This document shows, one piece after another, positions 7,870-16,306 of a DNA stretch of 22,891 nucleotides (within the stretch, counting starts at the first letter, position 1; each line of letters begins with the position of its first letter). The stretch spans positions 1 through 22,891 of the forward strand of contig DMXI01000095.1 in the NCBI GenBank assembly GCA_003483885.1, read 5' to 3'. A program made the position numbers and the translations under genes. The notes below the pieces were generated by a model. That model was given only the letters and a program-made list of their open reading frames with translations. It did no database searches and was not told the DNA's origin. Source of the DNA: Microscillaceae bacterium. GTDB lineage: Bacteria; Bacteroidota; Bacteroidia; Cytophagales; Microscillaceae.

Positions 7870-9699
7870 TTAGAACTGGAAGTAGATAAAAGGTTTCACG
7901 GCGGAAGTACTGGCTTGATAGAGTACAATTACAATAATACTGATGATGACGGCTTTGACCACTTCGGGCATTCGGGTAAACCAAACGATCAAGTCGTCTT
8001 TGAGACGACGAGGCAACCAGTGAATCACGTAGGCAATGACCATAAGGCGAAAAATATCGGCATAGCCTGTCACCATTTGCATAATCTTATCGGCTTGGAA
8101 AGCACCCGTGATTTGCGCAAACATTTTGTTGATGGTGGCCATGTCCTGCGCCCGGAAGTATATCCAGCAAAAGCACACAAAATGAAAAGTGATTACTTGC
8201 CCTAAAAAACGGCCAATGCCTTTGGTTTCTTTTCCCTTACTCCCTGTTACTTCCATCCAAAACTTATGCAAGGCCAATGCTCCTCCGTGCAAGGCTCCCC
8301 AGATAATAAAACGCGTATCGGCTCCATGCCATAAACCACCTAAGAGCATGGTGATGGTCAAGTTCATATAGGTGCTTACCGACTGTTTGCGATCGGGGCG
8401 AATCAATAAAATCACCCAAAACGCCATAATCACGGCTAAGAGCGCAAAGGTATACCAAGCCTCCGTAATAAATGCATTACCTGCAAATGTACCAGCTACT
8501 AATACCCCAATCACTCCAATAAACTTCATGTCCGAAAAGGTAAGCGACAATACCCATACCGTGATGAGCATCATAAAAAACATAAAGTTTAGCCCCGTCC
8601 AGCCATCTACCAACAGAAAGATGAACAAAATAATAGGGACAAATATGTAGGTAAACAATGATGTGGATCGGTTTCCACCTAAAGAGATGTACAAGTAATC
8701 GCGCAGCCACGACGACAACGAAATGTGCCAACGCCGCCAAAAATCGGTAATACTGGTAGAACTATAGGGAGAGTTAAAGTTGATATTGAGCCTAAAACCC
8801 AGCAGTAAGGCCAAACCAATGGCAATATCGGTATAGCCAGAAAAATCGCAATAAATCTGGATAGCATATCCATATACTGCCATCAGATTTTCAAATCCAG
8901 AATATTTTTGAGGTTCCAGAAAAACCCGGTCTACAAAGTTGGTAGAAATGTAATCAGAGATTAAGATCTTTTTGACCAACCCATTGAGAATCAGGAAAAT
9001 GGCAAACCCATATTCTTCAGGGGTTAGCTTGTAAGGCTTGTAAATCTGAGGAACAAACGCAGATGCCCGTACAATAGGCCCTGCCACCAATTGAGGGAAA
9101 AAGCTTACATAAAAGCCAAAGTCGAGGATGTTGTCTACCGGGTCAATTTTGCGTCGATAAATATCTAAGGTATAGCTAATGGTCTGGAAAGTATAAAAAG
9201 AAATCCCTACTGGTAGTATAATTTTAGAAACGTCTAAACTGGTACCCAACCAACCATTGGCAGCACCCGCCAAATAATCTTGCTTGGCAACGTCAGCCCC
9301 AAACGAGTTGAGAATGTCTATAAAATAAAAGGTGTATTTAAAATAAGCCAGTAACCCCAAATTGACTACCAAACTCAACACTACCAGCCAGGTACGGGTA
9401 GGTTGGTGCTCGCTACGGTGCACCTTTTCGCCAATGTAATAATCTACAAACGTGGAGAAAATAATCAGAAAGAAAAAGAAACCTCCCGCCTTGTAGTAAA
9501 AGAACAAACTAAACGCCAGCAAAAACATATTACGCGCCGTAATGCGGGCGTATAAAAAATAGTAGGCGATCATGGCCACCAAAAAGAACGCCCAAAACAT
9601 CGAGTTGCTGAAGATCATGGGGTTGGCCGGGTCATAAAAAAACCAGGATTTCAATTGATCAGTAAAGGAGCTCAAAAATATGGCGACGAAGTTCAACAT
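7870..9699 (-). CDS. MBOAT-family membrane-bound O-acyltransferase (AlgI/DltB-like)
   Basis: A 609-residue polytopic inner-membrane protein of the family that transfers acyl groups to polysaccharides, teichoic acids or other envelope polymers. Seen directly: the PVGISFYTFQTISYTLDIYR region, QLVAGPIVR, WRRWHISLSSWLRDYLYISLGGNR (about 321-344) and the active-site region GGLWHG with H458 as the probable catalytic histidine, then ALHGG (H471). AlgI-type proteins are usually about 460-520 residues. Here roughly 98 residues, with three or four hydrophobic segments, lie between LGGNR and the MLLGGLWHG motif, where AlgI has only about ten. The gene is a single unit: the phosphatase converges on it and the TPR gene diverges from it. 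No AlgJ/DltD or SGNH-hydrolase partner is adjacent, so the acceptor is unknown. Confidence 0.95.
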   Translation of the reverse strand: MLNFVAIFLSSFTDQLKSWFFYDPANPMIFSNSMFWAFFLVAMIAYYFLYARITARNMFLLAFSLFFYYKAGGFFFFLIIFSTFVDYYIGEKVHRSEHQPTRTWLVVLSLVVNLGLLAYFKYTFYFIDILNSFGADVAKQDYLAGAANGWLGTSLDVSKIILPVGISFYTFQTISYTLDIYRRKIDPVDNILDFGFYVSFFPQLVAGPIVRASAFVPQIYKPYKLTPEEYGFAIFLILNGLVKKILISDYISTNFVDRVFLEPQKYSGFENLMAVYGYAIQIYCDFSGYTDIAIGLALLLGFRLNINFNSPYSSTSITDFWRRWHISLSSWLRDYLYISLGGNRSTSLFTYIFVPIILFIFLLVDGWTGLNFMFFMMLITVWVLSLTFSDMKFIGVIGVLVAGTFAGNAFITEAWYTFALLAVIMAFWVILLIRPDRKQSVSTYMNLTITMLLGGLWHGADTRFIIWGALHGGALALHKFWMEVTGSKGKETKGIGRFLGQVITFHFVCFCWIYFRAQDMATINKMFAQITGAFQADKIMQMVTGYADIFRLMVIAYVIHWLPRRLKDDLIVWFTRMPEVVKAVIISIIVIVLYQASTSAVKPFIYFQF

Positions 9700-9998
9700 G
9701 CCTTTGCAATAATTATTTTCTTATTCTATTTCCTCTTAACCTCTCTGTGGTTTCTCTGCTTTTCTGGGGGGTGAAGCGAAGCATTTACTTTTTGAGTGGG
9801 TATGATGAATCGAGTCATCAAAAAAGAAGTAATCCAGAAGTACTACACACCTACGAGTAAAACACCTGCAAATAAAACGAGAAGCAACGAGCTATGCAAT
9901 AGTTTGCGGTCAAATTCCCACAGATTGGGTTTTGGTTTTCAAGATCAATGCATATCTTGTTGATTTATGATAGTGTTCAAATCTTAAGTTTATAAATC
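9700..9998. other. Divergent intergenic region (MBOAT / TPR gene)
   Basis: Holds an inverted repeat TGATGA-N6-TCATCA at 9803-9820 followed by an A-tract, a GAAGCGAAGC word resembling the interspersed repeat modules (near 9771), and a CTCTGTGGTTTCTCTGC tract near 9742. A promoter candidate for the TPR gene is listed separately. Confidence 0.4.
9932..9960 (+). promoter_or_regulatory. Candidate promoter of the TPR gene
   Basis: TTG at 9932-9934, an 18-bp spacer and TATCTTGT at 9953-9960 (one mismatch to TAnnTTTG) match the Bacteroidetes sigma-ABfr -33/-7 arrangement, 38 bp upstream of the ATG at 9999. Confidence 0.4.
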
Positions 9999-12095
9999 AT
10001 GCAAACCTTTAAACCCACTCTCCCTTTTCTACTATTCTTTTTCGCAAGCCTTACGACAATGGCTCAACGAGAATGGGTAGACAAAAGTCTGACCAAGAAC
10101 AAAGCTGGTAAGTATATTTTTACCTATAAGACAAAGATGTTTTATTACCCATCTAAAAAGACTTATACAAGTAAAAAACACTGGGTCAAAACAAACCTTA
10201 TTCCCATTGGATCAAAAGTCACTGTTACCAATCCTAAAAACAATAAAAGCACTCTAGCCGAGGTAGTAGACACATTAAAGTATGAGTATGAAAAATACAA
10301 TGAATATATTCCGATAAGCCCAGGTGTAAGCAAAATATATAACAATATATACACTTACACAAAAGCCAGCATCATCCTTACCTATGAAACACCGCTTGAC
10401 AGTTTGCTAAGTTTAGTCCCCGATCAGTCCATCTCTCAGCAAATTTTATCTTATCAATCGCTTTGTCTAGAGTTTAAAAAATATATGCTTCGGGGATACC
10501 ACAATAGCCCACCAGTTGATAGTCTTATAAAAATTGCCCGACAACTTGAAGACGAACAGCAAGCCTCTATTTATTCATTTTTAGCATTGTTTGTCCAAAA
10601 AGATGCCCCTCAAAAAGCCTTAAACTATCTGCAAAAAGCACTGAATATAGCCCAACAACAAAAAGATAAAGATAAGGAAGCACAATATTGGGTACGAATA
10701 GGTGATTTACGCAATGCTATGGTAAACAAAGTAGAGTTTGAGCTCACTTATGGTAATGACTCTACGCTCTTAGCCCAAGTCAACAATATAGCCCAAAGAG
10801 AAGGGTACAAAACCTCAGACATTATCCGCTGGAGTAGATTTGGCAGCTATTTTTATTCATTCCCAATGGCCTATGATACCCAGTTATACCCTTTTGATGC
10901 AGGGGAGCAAGATTGGGGTATGGTTCGGTATTACCCCAATGTGCAGAAGTTTACAGATAAGGAATACCTGCAGTATTTACAGATTAAGCAGGCTCAAAAT
11001 AGCACTGAGCAAGTGGCTTGGATACTAAAAAAGCTGGGCGATTTGTATCGTATTACTACTGGTTATGACCGAGCGGAAATGTATTATAAAAAATTGCTTG
11101 GCTTACGCCTACAACAAAAAAATAATGATAAAATAGCTTGGGTATGGGTTTGTTTGGCTGATTTGTATTGGGAACAAAAAAAGTTTGATAAAGCAAAGGC
11201 CTACTTCAAAAAAATCTATAACCTACGCAAAAACAACAATGACTATCGTCGTCAGATATGGGCTCTAGGTGGCTTACGTTCTTTATCCAGGTTTCAGGGT
11301 AAGTTGAACGAGTCGCTTGAGTATCAGCGACAAATATTTGAGGTATATGACCTGCTCCCTCAGAAGAATCGTCGCTCAGTTTTATTTTTTATTATCGATC
11401 TTTACAGAAGACTACATGGCCAACGTCAACAAGCATTTATGCAGGCTTTGATAGATTGGCACCAAAAAAATTATAATAATCCCAAAGCCAGTAAAGCGGC
11501 CATTCAAGAAAATAACATTCTCGCCAGAGAGATCATTATACTGGCACGTAAGCTCCAGCAATACAAAACTGCCGCGAAATATTCAATCCTTAATATCTCT
11601 CAGCAACGAGATACCATTCATCAGATTAGGCTTATCAATGATGTGGCCTTTTATTACCAAAAAGCTAAAGAATACAAGCTTGCAAAAAAATACTATCAAC
11701 TGGGCAGTAAAAAAGCCCAGAAACTTGATAACAAGCTCATACAAGCCATACAATACTACAAAATGGGATATTTGTATGATAGTCAAGCAAAAAAGAAAAA
11801 GGCTGACAAATACTATCAGAAGTCTTTAGATATGTTCAAAAAAATCCCCAATAGCAGTATCAATACTTCTTCTAGTTACCGGGGACTAGAATACACCCTG
11901 TACGTTGTGAATGACCAGGAATACAAGCAAGTATTTTCTGATCTTCTACAAATGGCTAAATATTTTTACCAAACACGTAAAGACCAACAAAAGACCCTTG
12001 CTTTTATTGACCAATACATTCGAATCATCAAAAACATATTCATAGAGCAAAAACTACGAGCTTTGAAAGAAAGAGTGCTAAGCGAAAAAAAATAA
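9999..12095 (+). CDS. Secreted TPR-repeat protein of unknown function
   Basis: A 698-residue protein with a clear Sec signal peptide (residues 1-23, hydrophobic FLLFFFASL, cleavage near TMA-Q). Residues 24-130 are an unassigned lysine/tyrosine-rich beta-like segment. The rest is helical with tetratricopeptide-like repeats, clearest at about 186-220, 337-372, 378-412, 418-452 and 545-640 (for example LGDLYRITTGYDRAEMYYKKLLGL and LADLYWEQKKFDKAKAYFKKI). TPRs are protein-binding scaffolds. No kinase, DNA-binding or enzymatic domain follows, unlike the TPR-histidine kinase fusions common in this phylum. It is very rich in Lys, Gln and Tyr. Its 3' end converges on the AraC gene with only 15 bp between the stop codons. 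I do not recognise a specific function; a periplasmic or surface scaffold is plausible. Confidence 0.72.
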   Translation: MQTFKPTLPFLLFFFASLTTMAQREWVDKSLTKNKAGKYIFTYKTKMFYYPSKKTYTSKKHWVKTNLIPIGSKVTVTNPKNNKSTLAEVVDTLKYEYEKYNEYIPISPGVSKIYNNIYTYTKASIILTYETPLDSLLSLVPDQSISQQILSYQSLCLEFKKYMLRGYHNSPPVDSLIKIARQLEDEQQASIYSFLALFVQKDAPQKALNYLQKALNIAQQQKDKDKEAQYWVRIGDLRNAMVNKVEFELTYGNDSTLLAQVNNIAQREGYKTSDIIRWSRFGSYFYSFPMAYDTQLYPFDAGEQDWGMVRYYPNVQKFTDKEYLQYLQIKQAQNSTEQVAWILKKLGDLYRITTGYDRAEMYYKKLLGLRLQQKNNDKIAWVWVCLADLYWEQKKFDKAKAYFKKIYNLRKNNNDYRRQIWALGGLRSLSRFQGKLNESLEYQRQIFEVYDLLPQKNRRSVLFFIIDLYRRLHGQRQQAFMQALIDWHQKNYNNPKASKAAIQENNILAREIIILARKLQQYKTAAKYSILNISQQRDTIHQIRLINDVAFYYQKAKEYKLAKKYYQLGSKKAQKLDNKLIQAIQYYKMGYLYDSQAKKKKADKYYQKSLDMFKKIPNSSINTSSSYRGLEYTLYVVNDQEYKQVFSDLLQMAKYFYQTRKDQQKTLAFIDQYIRIIKNIFIEQKLRALKERVLSEKK

Positions 12096-12110
12096 TCATC
12101 ATAAGATAAA

Positions 12111-13256
12111 CTACACCTGCTTCACTTGTTGTTTTTTATACTCACTCGGCGAGCATTGCACCACTTTTTTGAACGTGCGCTGAAAAGAAGCTTTGGAGTT
12201 AAACCCCGCCTCAAAAGCAATCCCTAAAATGGTGAGGTGGGCAAATTGAGGGTCTACCAGCTTTTGTTTGACCTCTTCTATGCGAAACTCATTCACAAAG
12301 TCATTGAGGTTTTTGCCTACGTGTTGGTTCAGCGTATGCGAAATATGTTTGGCCGGAATATCGAGATGCTTGGCCAAGGCATTGAGGCTCAGGGTAGCAT
12401 CGAGATACAATTGCTCTTGCTGCATGACATCTTGTAGCATTTGGGCATATTGTTGCATTTCATCTTCAGACAAAGGCGCGGTGACTGGTGCCTTGGGTGC
12501 TTCATGGGTAGGTTTGGGCGCTACTTCTACTTCTTCTACAATGACCACCCGAGGGCGTATGTATTGCGAAAATCCAATCCAATAAATGGTGACTACCACT
12601 GCTATATTGAGGGCATTGTAGAATATGTCGTTGATGCGATAGTCAAAAAAGAATACATCTACCCACACCAACACTATCCAATAAATGGCCAAGCCACCAA
12701 TGGCCTTGAGTAGGTTTTGGAGCCAACGAAGGTTTATTTTTTCAAGATTGGTAAAGTGATCTTTGAGCGAACGGTCGTATTGCCGCAGGGTACGAACCGA
12801 TAACACCAGCACAATGCCCACTTGTACTACCGCGAGCAAACTAAATATTTCGGCAAAAGTAATGATCCATTCTCTTGAGCAATTTTTGGTCATTCGGCAC
12901 CAATACAAAGTATAGTCATAGGCAATATCTAATACCAAGGCCAAGGCTATGTATATCCAAAATACACGATTGAAGCGAAATCGGGACTGAGTAAGGCTTC
13001 GCACGTAGAAATACAAGATAGGCCCTAATACAAACAAATATTCGTAAAAGATGGGCAATAAAAACGGGTAATCGCGTGACAGGTTTACCCCAGGCATCAG
13101 CTCTGTAAAATCGCCCCGACCAATGACAAACAACAAAGCGGCTAACAAGAAATTAGACTTACGGTTCTCAGGCTTTAGCAATAACAAAAAGATCAATATT
13201 AACGCCTGAATAAAACCGACTAATAAGGCAAGTTGGTACCAAGTAAGCTGAATCAT
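12111..13256 (-). CDS. 7TM membrane-bound AraC-family transcription regulator
   Basis: 381 residues from the ATG at 13256 (MIQLTWYQL). The frame extends nine codons further to a TTG at 13283, but that stretch is one arm of a perfect inverted repeat, so the ATG is preferred. The N-terminal ~230 residues hold about seven or eight hydrophobic helices (LALLVGFIQALILIFLLLL and others), which anchor the protein in the inner membrane. After a linker rich in Val, Pro and Glu, the C-terminal ~95 residues are a two-HTH AraC domain (SLNALAKHLDIPAKHISHTLN, then ILGIAFEAGFNSKASFQRTFKK and SPSEYKK). Membrane-bound AraC regulators are typical of Bacteroidetes; the signal sensed is not known. It lies 75 bp downstream of the S41 peptidase gene on the same strand, so it could be read from that promoter, subject to the hairpin between them. 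Confidence 0.94.
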   Translation of the reverse strand: MIQLTWYQLALLVGFIQALILIFLLLLKPENRKSNFLLAALLFVIGRGDFTELMPGVNLSRDYPFLLPIFYEYLFVLGPILYFYVRSLTQSRFRFNRVFWIYIALALVLDIAYDYTLYWCRMTKNCSREWIITFAEIFSLLAVVQVGIVLVLSVRTLRQYDRSLKDHFTNLEKINLRWLQNLLKAIGGLAIYWIVLVWVDVFFFDYRINDIFYNALNIAVVVTIYWIGFSQYIRPRVVIVEEVEVAPKPTHEAPKAPVTAPLSEDEMQQYAQMLQDVMQQEQLYLDATLSLNALAKHLDIPAKHISHTLNQHVGKNLNDFVNEFRIEEVKQKLVDPQFAHLTILGIAFEAGFNSKASFQRTFKKVVQCSPSEYKKQQVKQV

Positions 13257-13313
13257 AAAACCCAATTTTGCTTTGTTTTCCAACTACGAAGATAGAAAGC
13301 AAAATTGGGTTTT
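13257..13313 (-). terminator. Perfect 18-bp inverted repeat between S41 and AraC genes
   Basis: Arms at 13257-13274 (AAAACCCAATTTTGCTTT) and 13296-13313 are exact reverse complements around a 21-nt spacer. On the minus strand the hairpin follows the S41 stop codon (13332) by 18 nt, and its second arm ends in TTTT directly against the AraC ATG. It could terminate the S41 transcript, or form a 5'-UTR hairpin or operator controlling AraC. Only five of 18 pairs are G-C and the loop is long, so terminator strength is doubtful. Confidence 0.6.
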
Positions 13314-13331
13314 TAATGAGGTTGCAAAAAA

Positions 13332-14822
13332 TTACCTTTTTGGAGTTGCCCCTTGTTCATCAATTAATTGAAGCGTCTTTTGCATGACAGGGTCTTTGTC
13401 TTGTAGCACATCTTGTATTGTGTAATCTACCGGATAGTCAGGCATCACTCCCCGACCTTTGGGATATCCTTTTACATCCATAATGTATTGTAAAATAGTC
13501 ACGACTACCCGATGTTTGGTGTTGGGCAGCACCAAAGACAACATCGCACCACTGGTATTGTAGTAATAGTTCCCGCCAACTTCTTCACCGATAAACTTGC
13601 CTCGTTTGTTATAATGCGCACACGAAGCAAACTCTCCCGTTGCCGAAAAACAACCACCATCAATCAAGATGTATAACTTTCCAGTAAACGCGTTTTCCTT
13701 TGGTTGGAACTGCCCCAACCCAGGGTTCTTCTTGAGATAATACTTACCTTCGTCTATCTTTCTTACCTTTCCTCCAAAGAACAGATTGGCTAAGCGAATT
13801 TCCCCAGTACTTTCATAATACTTGGGGTTCTTGATTCGTTTTACCCGAGTCACAATTTGTTTGTAGTAGTTAAAAGGTTTGTTGGTCAAATAGGAAAACA
13901 ACAAATTGCCATAACCATCGTCCCCTCCTCCATTGCTCCTTACATCTAAAATCAGATTTTTAGCTTGTTTTTGGGCAATTTCGCGAAAAGTGTTTTTCAA
14001 AAAACGCTTGTAGTTTTGCTTTCCTTGTTTGATCTCTCCCTTAGAAAAACTCCCTATCCGCAAAAAAGCCGTTTCGTTATTCAACATCTTAAAATCTAAC
14101 ATTTTGGCCTTGGGCTTTATCCCACGGGTTTTTCTTAGGTGGTCGCGTAGCTTGGCAAATAAGATTCCCGTTATTTTAGCGGTTTTTGTGGTGGACTGAT
14201 TTGATGTTTGGTAAGCCACCTCAAATATCTTATGCTGGCCAATGTACCAGTAATAGGCAAAAGGGAAGCTGCGAGCCACTCTACGACGACCAAAAGTTTC
14301 GTTGTAGCCATCGGTAGAAGTATATCGATACAAAAGTGTATTTAAAATATCTTGTATATCACGCCCATTAATGCTCACTATTTTACTCCCCTTAGGAATA
14401 TTACCCTCCGTTGTATATACATCTTGAATGTATAGTCCATCCTTGAGCCACACTACCTCTAGTGGTAAAAACTTCCCAACGCTTCGGGCATAATCTGCCA
14501 TTTTTTTAGAACCATAAATATTATTGTGCCCATTACGCATTTTCATCAATATGGGCCTAATCAAACGCAAAAACTCTATAGAAGTCATCGGTTTGTCTAA
14601 GGTAGCATACAAACTATCCAAGTAGCGATCCATTGCGGGCTTGGGCGTATATGCATACAAGCCTGGTTGATTCTGTTCTAGTTGTTCCCGCATGCGTTGA
14701 AAGTCTTCCTGGAGTTGCTTAGGGGTAAAGCTTTGTTCTAGTGGCGACTTGTCTTGAGCAATGATCAAATGAGTACTTGCAGCAAAAAAGAGAATAAAAA
14801 TACACCAAAATGTTTTTTTCAT
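13332..14822 (-). CDS. Secreted S41-family serine peptidase (C-terminal-processing-protease-like)
   Basis: 496 residues from the ATG at 14822. The open frame continues 61 codons further to a TTG at 15005, but the ATG gives an immediate Sec signal peptide (MKKTFWCIFILFFAAS, cleavage near IIAQ) and is preferred. Residues 120-215 resemble a PDZ-like insertion (GLYIQDVY, IPKGSKIVSINGRDI). The S41 catalytic domain follows: AFLRIGSFSKGEI (about 252-264), LILDVRSNGGGDDGYG (290-304), and YILIDGGCFSATGEF with S393 as the probable nucleophile. A conserved tail GRGVMPDYPVDYT is present. The protein should act in the periplasm or on the outer membrane; its substrate is unknown. It is divergent from the LolA-like gene (229 bp between starts) and upstream of the AraC gene on the same strand. 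Confidence 0.92.
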   Translation of the reverse strand: MKKTFWCIFILFFAASTHLIIAQDKSPLEQSFTPKQLQEDFQRMREQLEQNQPGLYAYTPKPAMDRYLDSLYATLDKPMTSIEFLRLIRPILMKMRNGHNNIYGSKKMADYARSVGKFLPLEVVWLKDGLYIQDVYTTEGNIPKGSKIVSINGRDIQDILNTLLYRYTSTDGYNETFGRRRVARSFPFAYYWYIGQHKIFEVAYQTSNQSTTKTAKITGILFAKLRDHLRKTRGIKPKAKMLDFKMLNNETAFLRIGSFSKGEIKQGKQNYKRFLKNTFREIAQKQAKNLILDVRSNGGGDDGYGNLLFSYLTNKPFNYYKQIVTRVKRIKNPKYYESTGEIRLANLFFGGKVRKIDEGKYYLKKNPGLGQFQPKENAFTGKLYILIDGGCFSATGEFASCAHYNKRGKFIGEEVGGNYYYNTSGAMLSLVLPNTKHRVVVTILQYIMDVKGYPKGRGVMPDYPVDYTIQDVLQDKDPVMQKTLQLIDEQGATPKR

Positions 14823-14989
14823 GGATATATGGTTTTTGTGATGCGAAAAAATAAATGATGGCTCTAAATAACAGTAAAGCTCTTTTTGAATCGGTTCAAA
14901 TCTATATTTGAGACCTTTTTTTAGGTGAGCCCCCTCTAAAAATACCCGAAAAAGCAATATTTGACAATCGTCTTCACCAACAAAGAAGT

Positions 14990-14997
14990 TATTTTTG
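14990..14997 (+). promoter_or_regulatory. Possible -7 box (TATTTTTG) of the LolA-like gene
   Basis: TAnnTTTG match 54 bp upstream of the ATG at 15052. A TTG lies at 14961-14963, but the spacing (26 bp) is longer than usual. On the opposite strand TAGATTTG at 14904-14897 could serve the divergent S41 gene. Confidence 0.35.
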
Positions 14998-15051
14998 CCT
15001 ACCAATAATTCATATAACCCTAAGGTACTTTACCTTTTAACCCATATACCC

Positions 15052-15819
15052 ATGACCAAAAATAACTGGAGGCAAGTATTGATATGTGCCTCACTGCTGC
15101 TACTGATACAGGTAGTTGGCTATAGCCAAAAAATCAAGAATGGCTACGACCTCATCAAAGCAGTTTATAACAAATACCACCATACCGCAGCCCGTAATAT
15201 TACCTTCCAGCAAGACACCAAGTTCTATAAAAAAGATGGTTCGATAGCACGAACTCAAACCTGGTATGAAGCCATTCAGGCTCCTGGTAAACTACACATT
15301 CGTATGGGAGACTATGACAAGGGTAACGGAGCCTTGTATTTAGATAATCAACTCTATAGAATCAAGGAAGGAAAAGTGGTAAGCCAAAAAGAGCAATACA
15401 ACGAGCTCATGGTATTGGCCACTGATATGTTTTTTCGTAAGCCCGAAGAAACTGCCAAAATAGTAGAAAAGCTAGGGTTCGACTTAAGCAAAATGCATAT
15501 ATCAGAAGAAAATTCAAGAAAAGTTTATGTAATAGGGAGCGCAACAAAAGATGATCTCAAGGCCAATCAGTTTTGGTTCGATGCCGAAAGGCTCTACTTT
15601 ACCCGCATGTATTTGAAAAAGCCCAACTATACCATCGAGGTAAAGTTTGGAGACCATCGTAAGCTAGGCAATGGCTGGATGGAAACCACTGTAACGGTAT
15701 TGATCAATGATCAGCTGTATATGAGTGAACACTACAGCAAGGTGAAAGCTCAACCTACCCTTAATTCTGATATTTTTAACCCCGAAAAGTTTGGAAAGGT
15801 CAATTGGAACTACAAATAG
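15052..15819 (+). CDS. Secreted protein, probable LolA-like fold, function unknown
   Basis: 255 residues from the ATG at 15052. A TTG 19 codons upstream (14995) is in frame but overlaps the likely -7 box. Signal peptide at residues 1-25 (LICASLLLLIQVVGYS-Q). The mature part reads as alternating beta strands (NITFQQDTKFYKKDGS, WYEAIQAPGKLHIRMG, ALYLDNQLYRIKEGKV, QFWFDAERLYFTRMYL, YTIEVKFGDHRKLGNGWMET) and ends in the DIFNPEKF motif often seen at the C-terminus of LolA-like or outer-membrane-lipoprotein-sorting-like proteins. That fold binds lipids in the periplasm. The assignment rests on pattern only. It is divergent from the S41 peptidase gene, and its 3' end is followed by a 487-bp gene-free stretch. 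Confidence 0.6.
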   Translation: MTKNNWRQVLICASLLLLIQVVGYSQKIKNGYDLIKAVYNKYHHTAARNITFQQDTKFYKKDGSIARTQTWYEAIQAPGKLHIRMGDYDKGNGALYLDNQLYRIKEGKVVSQKEQYNELMVLATDMFFRKPEETAKIVEKLGFDLSKMHISEENSRKVYVIGSATKDDLKANQFWFDAERLYFTRMYLKKPNYTIEVKFGDHRKLGNGWMETTVTVLINDQLYMSEHYSKVKAQPTLNSDIFNPEKFGKVNWNYK

Positions 15820-16306
15820 TTCATCAAAATGCCTTATGAGACTTATGCATTATTGTATATTTGCGTTCTTAATAAGATTTAAAAACCAAGTATTCATTTT
15901 CACTTGCTACATTTTGTATTCAAGTTAATTTTATCAAGCTAATAAAGTTTGAACAACAGGGGCTTTCTTTCCGACTTAGTTTGTTGGCGTTAAGAAATTT
16001 GAGCAATGAAGCCGTAAAAACTGATCACTAACCGAGGCACGAGGGAATGTTTGAGCAGTTTCGGCGTAATGGATCGAATTTTAGCAACAACAAACTACAG
16101 CGGTGGCTTTTTTTGGTTCGTTTTTTTAGCTACTGAAAAAAATGAACGGCTGTTGAGGATAAAGAATTAACGTTTTCTCTCGAGAGCTTGCTGATTAATA
16201 ATTATTTCTATTCCTGTAAATTAATTTAAAATATTATATAGCGTCAGAAAAGTGTGCACGGTTTCGAATTCTTAGTAAAATAAATTCAACACAACAATTC
16301 TTAAAA
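15820..16306. other. Long gene-free stretch upstream of the M61 gene
   Basis: 487 bp with no credible open frame. Contents: a TATATTTG -7-like box at 15856-15863; a stretch at about 15950-16150 that looks structured and is shifted in composition; a U-rich/A-rich hairpin at 16116-16147 (listed separately); and a 10-bp palindrome CTCTCGAGAG at 16177-16186. It could be a long 5' leader of the M61 mRNA, a small RNA gene or a degenerate interspersed repeat. Confidence 0.4.
16116..16147 (+). repeat. 12-bp hairpin with homopolymer arms
   Basis: GTTCGTTTTTTT (16116-16127) pairs with AAAAAAATGAAC (16136-16147) around the 8-nt loop AGCTACTG, with a single G-U wobble in RNA. It sits inside the gene-free leader upstream of the M61 gene. 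It is seen directly; its role is unknown. Confidence 0.55.

Noticed and set aside
13257..13283. TTG-started nine-codon N-terminal extension of the AraC gene
   Set aside because: It coincides with one arm of the 18-bp inverted repeat, and the ATG at 13256 begins directly at the first membrane helix.
14823..15005. TTG-started 61-codon extension of the S41 peptidase, overlapping the start of the divergent gene
   Set aside because: The internal ATG at 14822 opens a textbook signal peptide; the extension would bury it and has no protein-like features.
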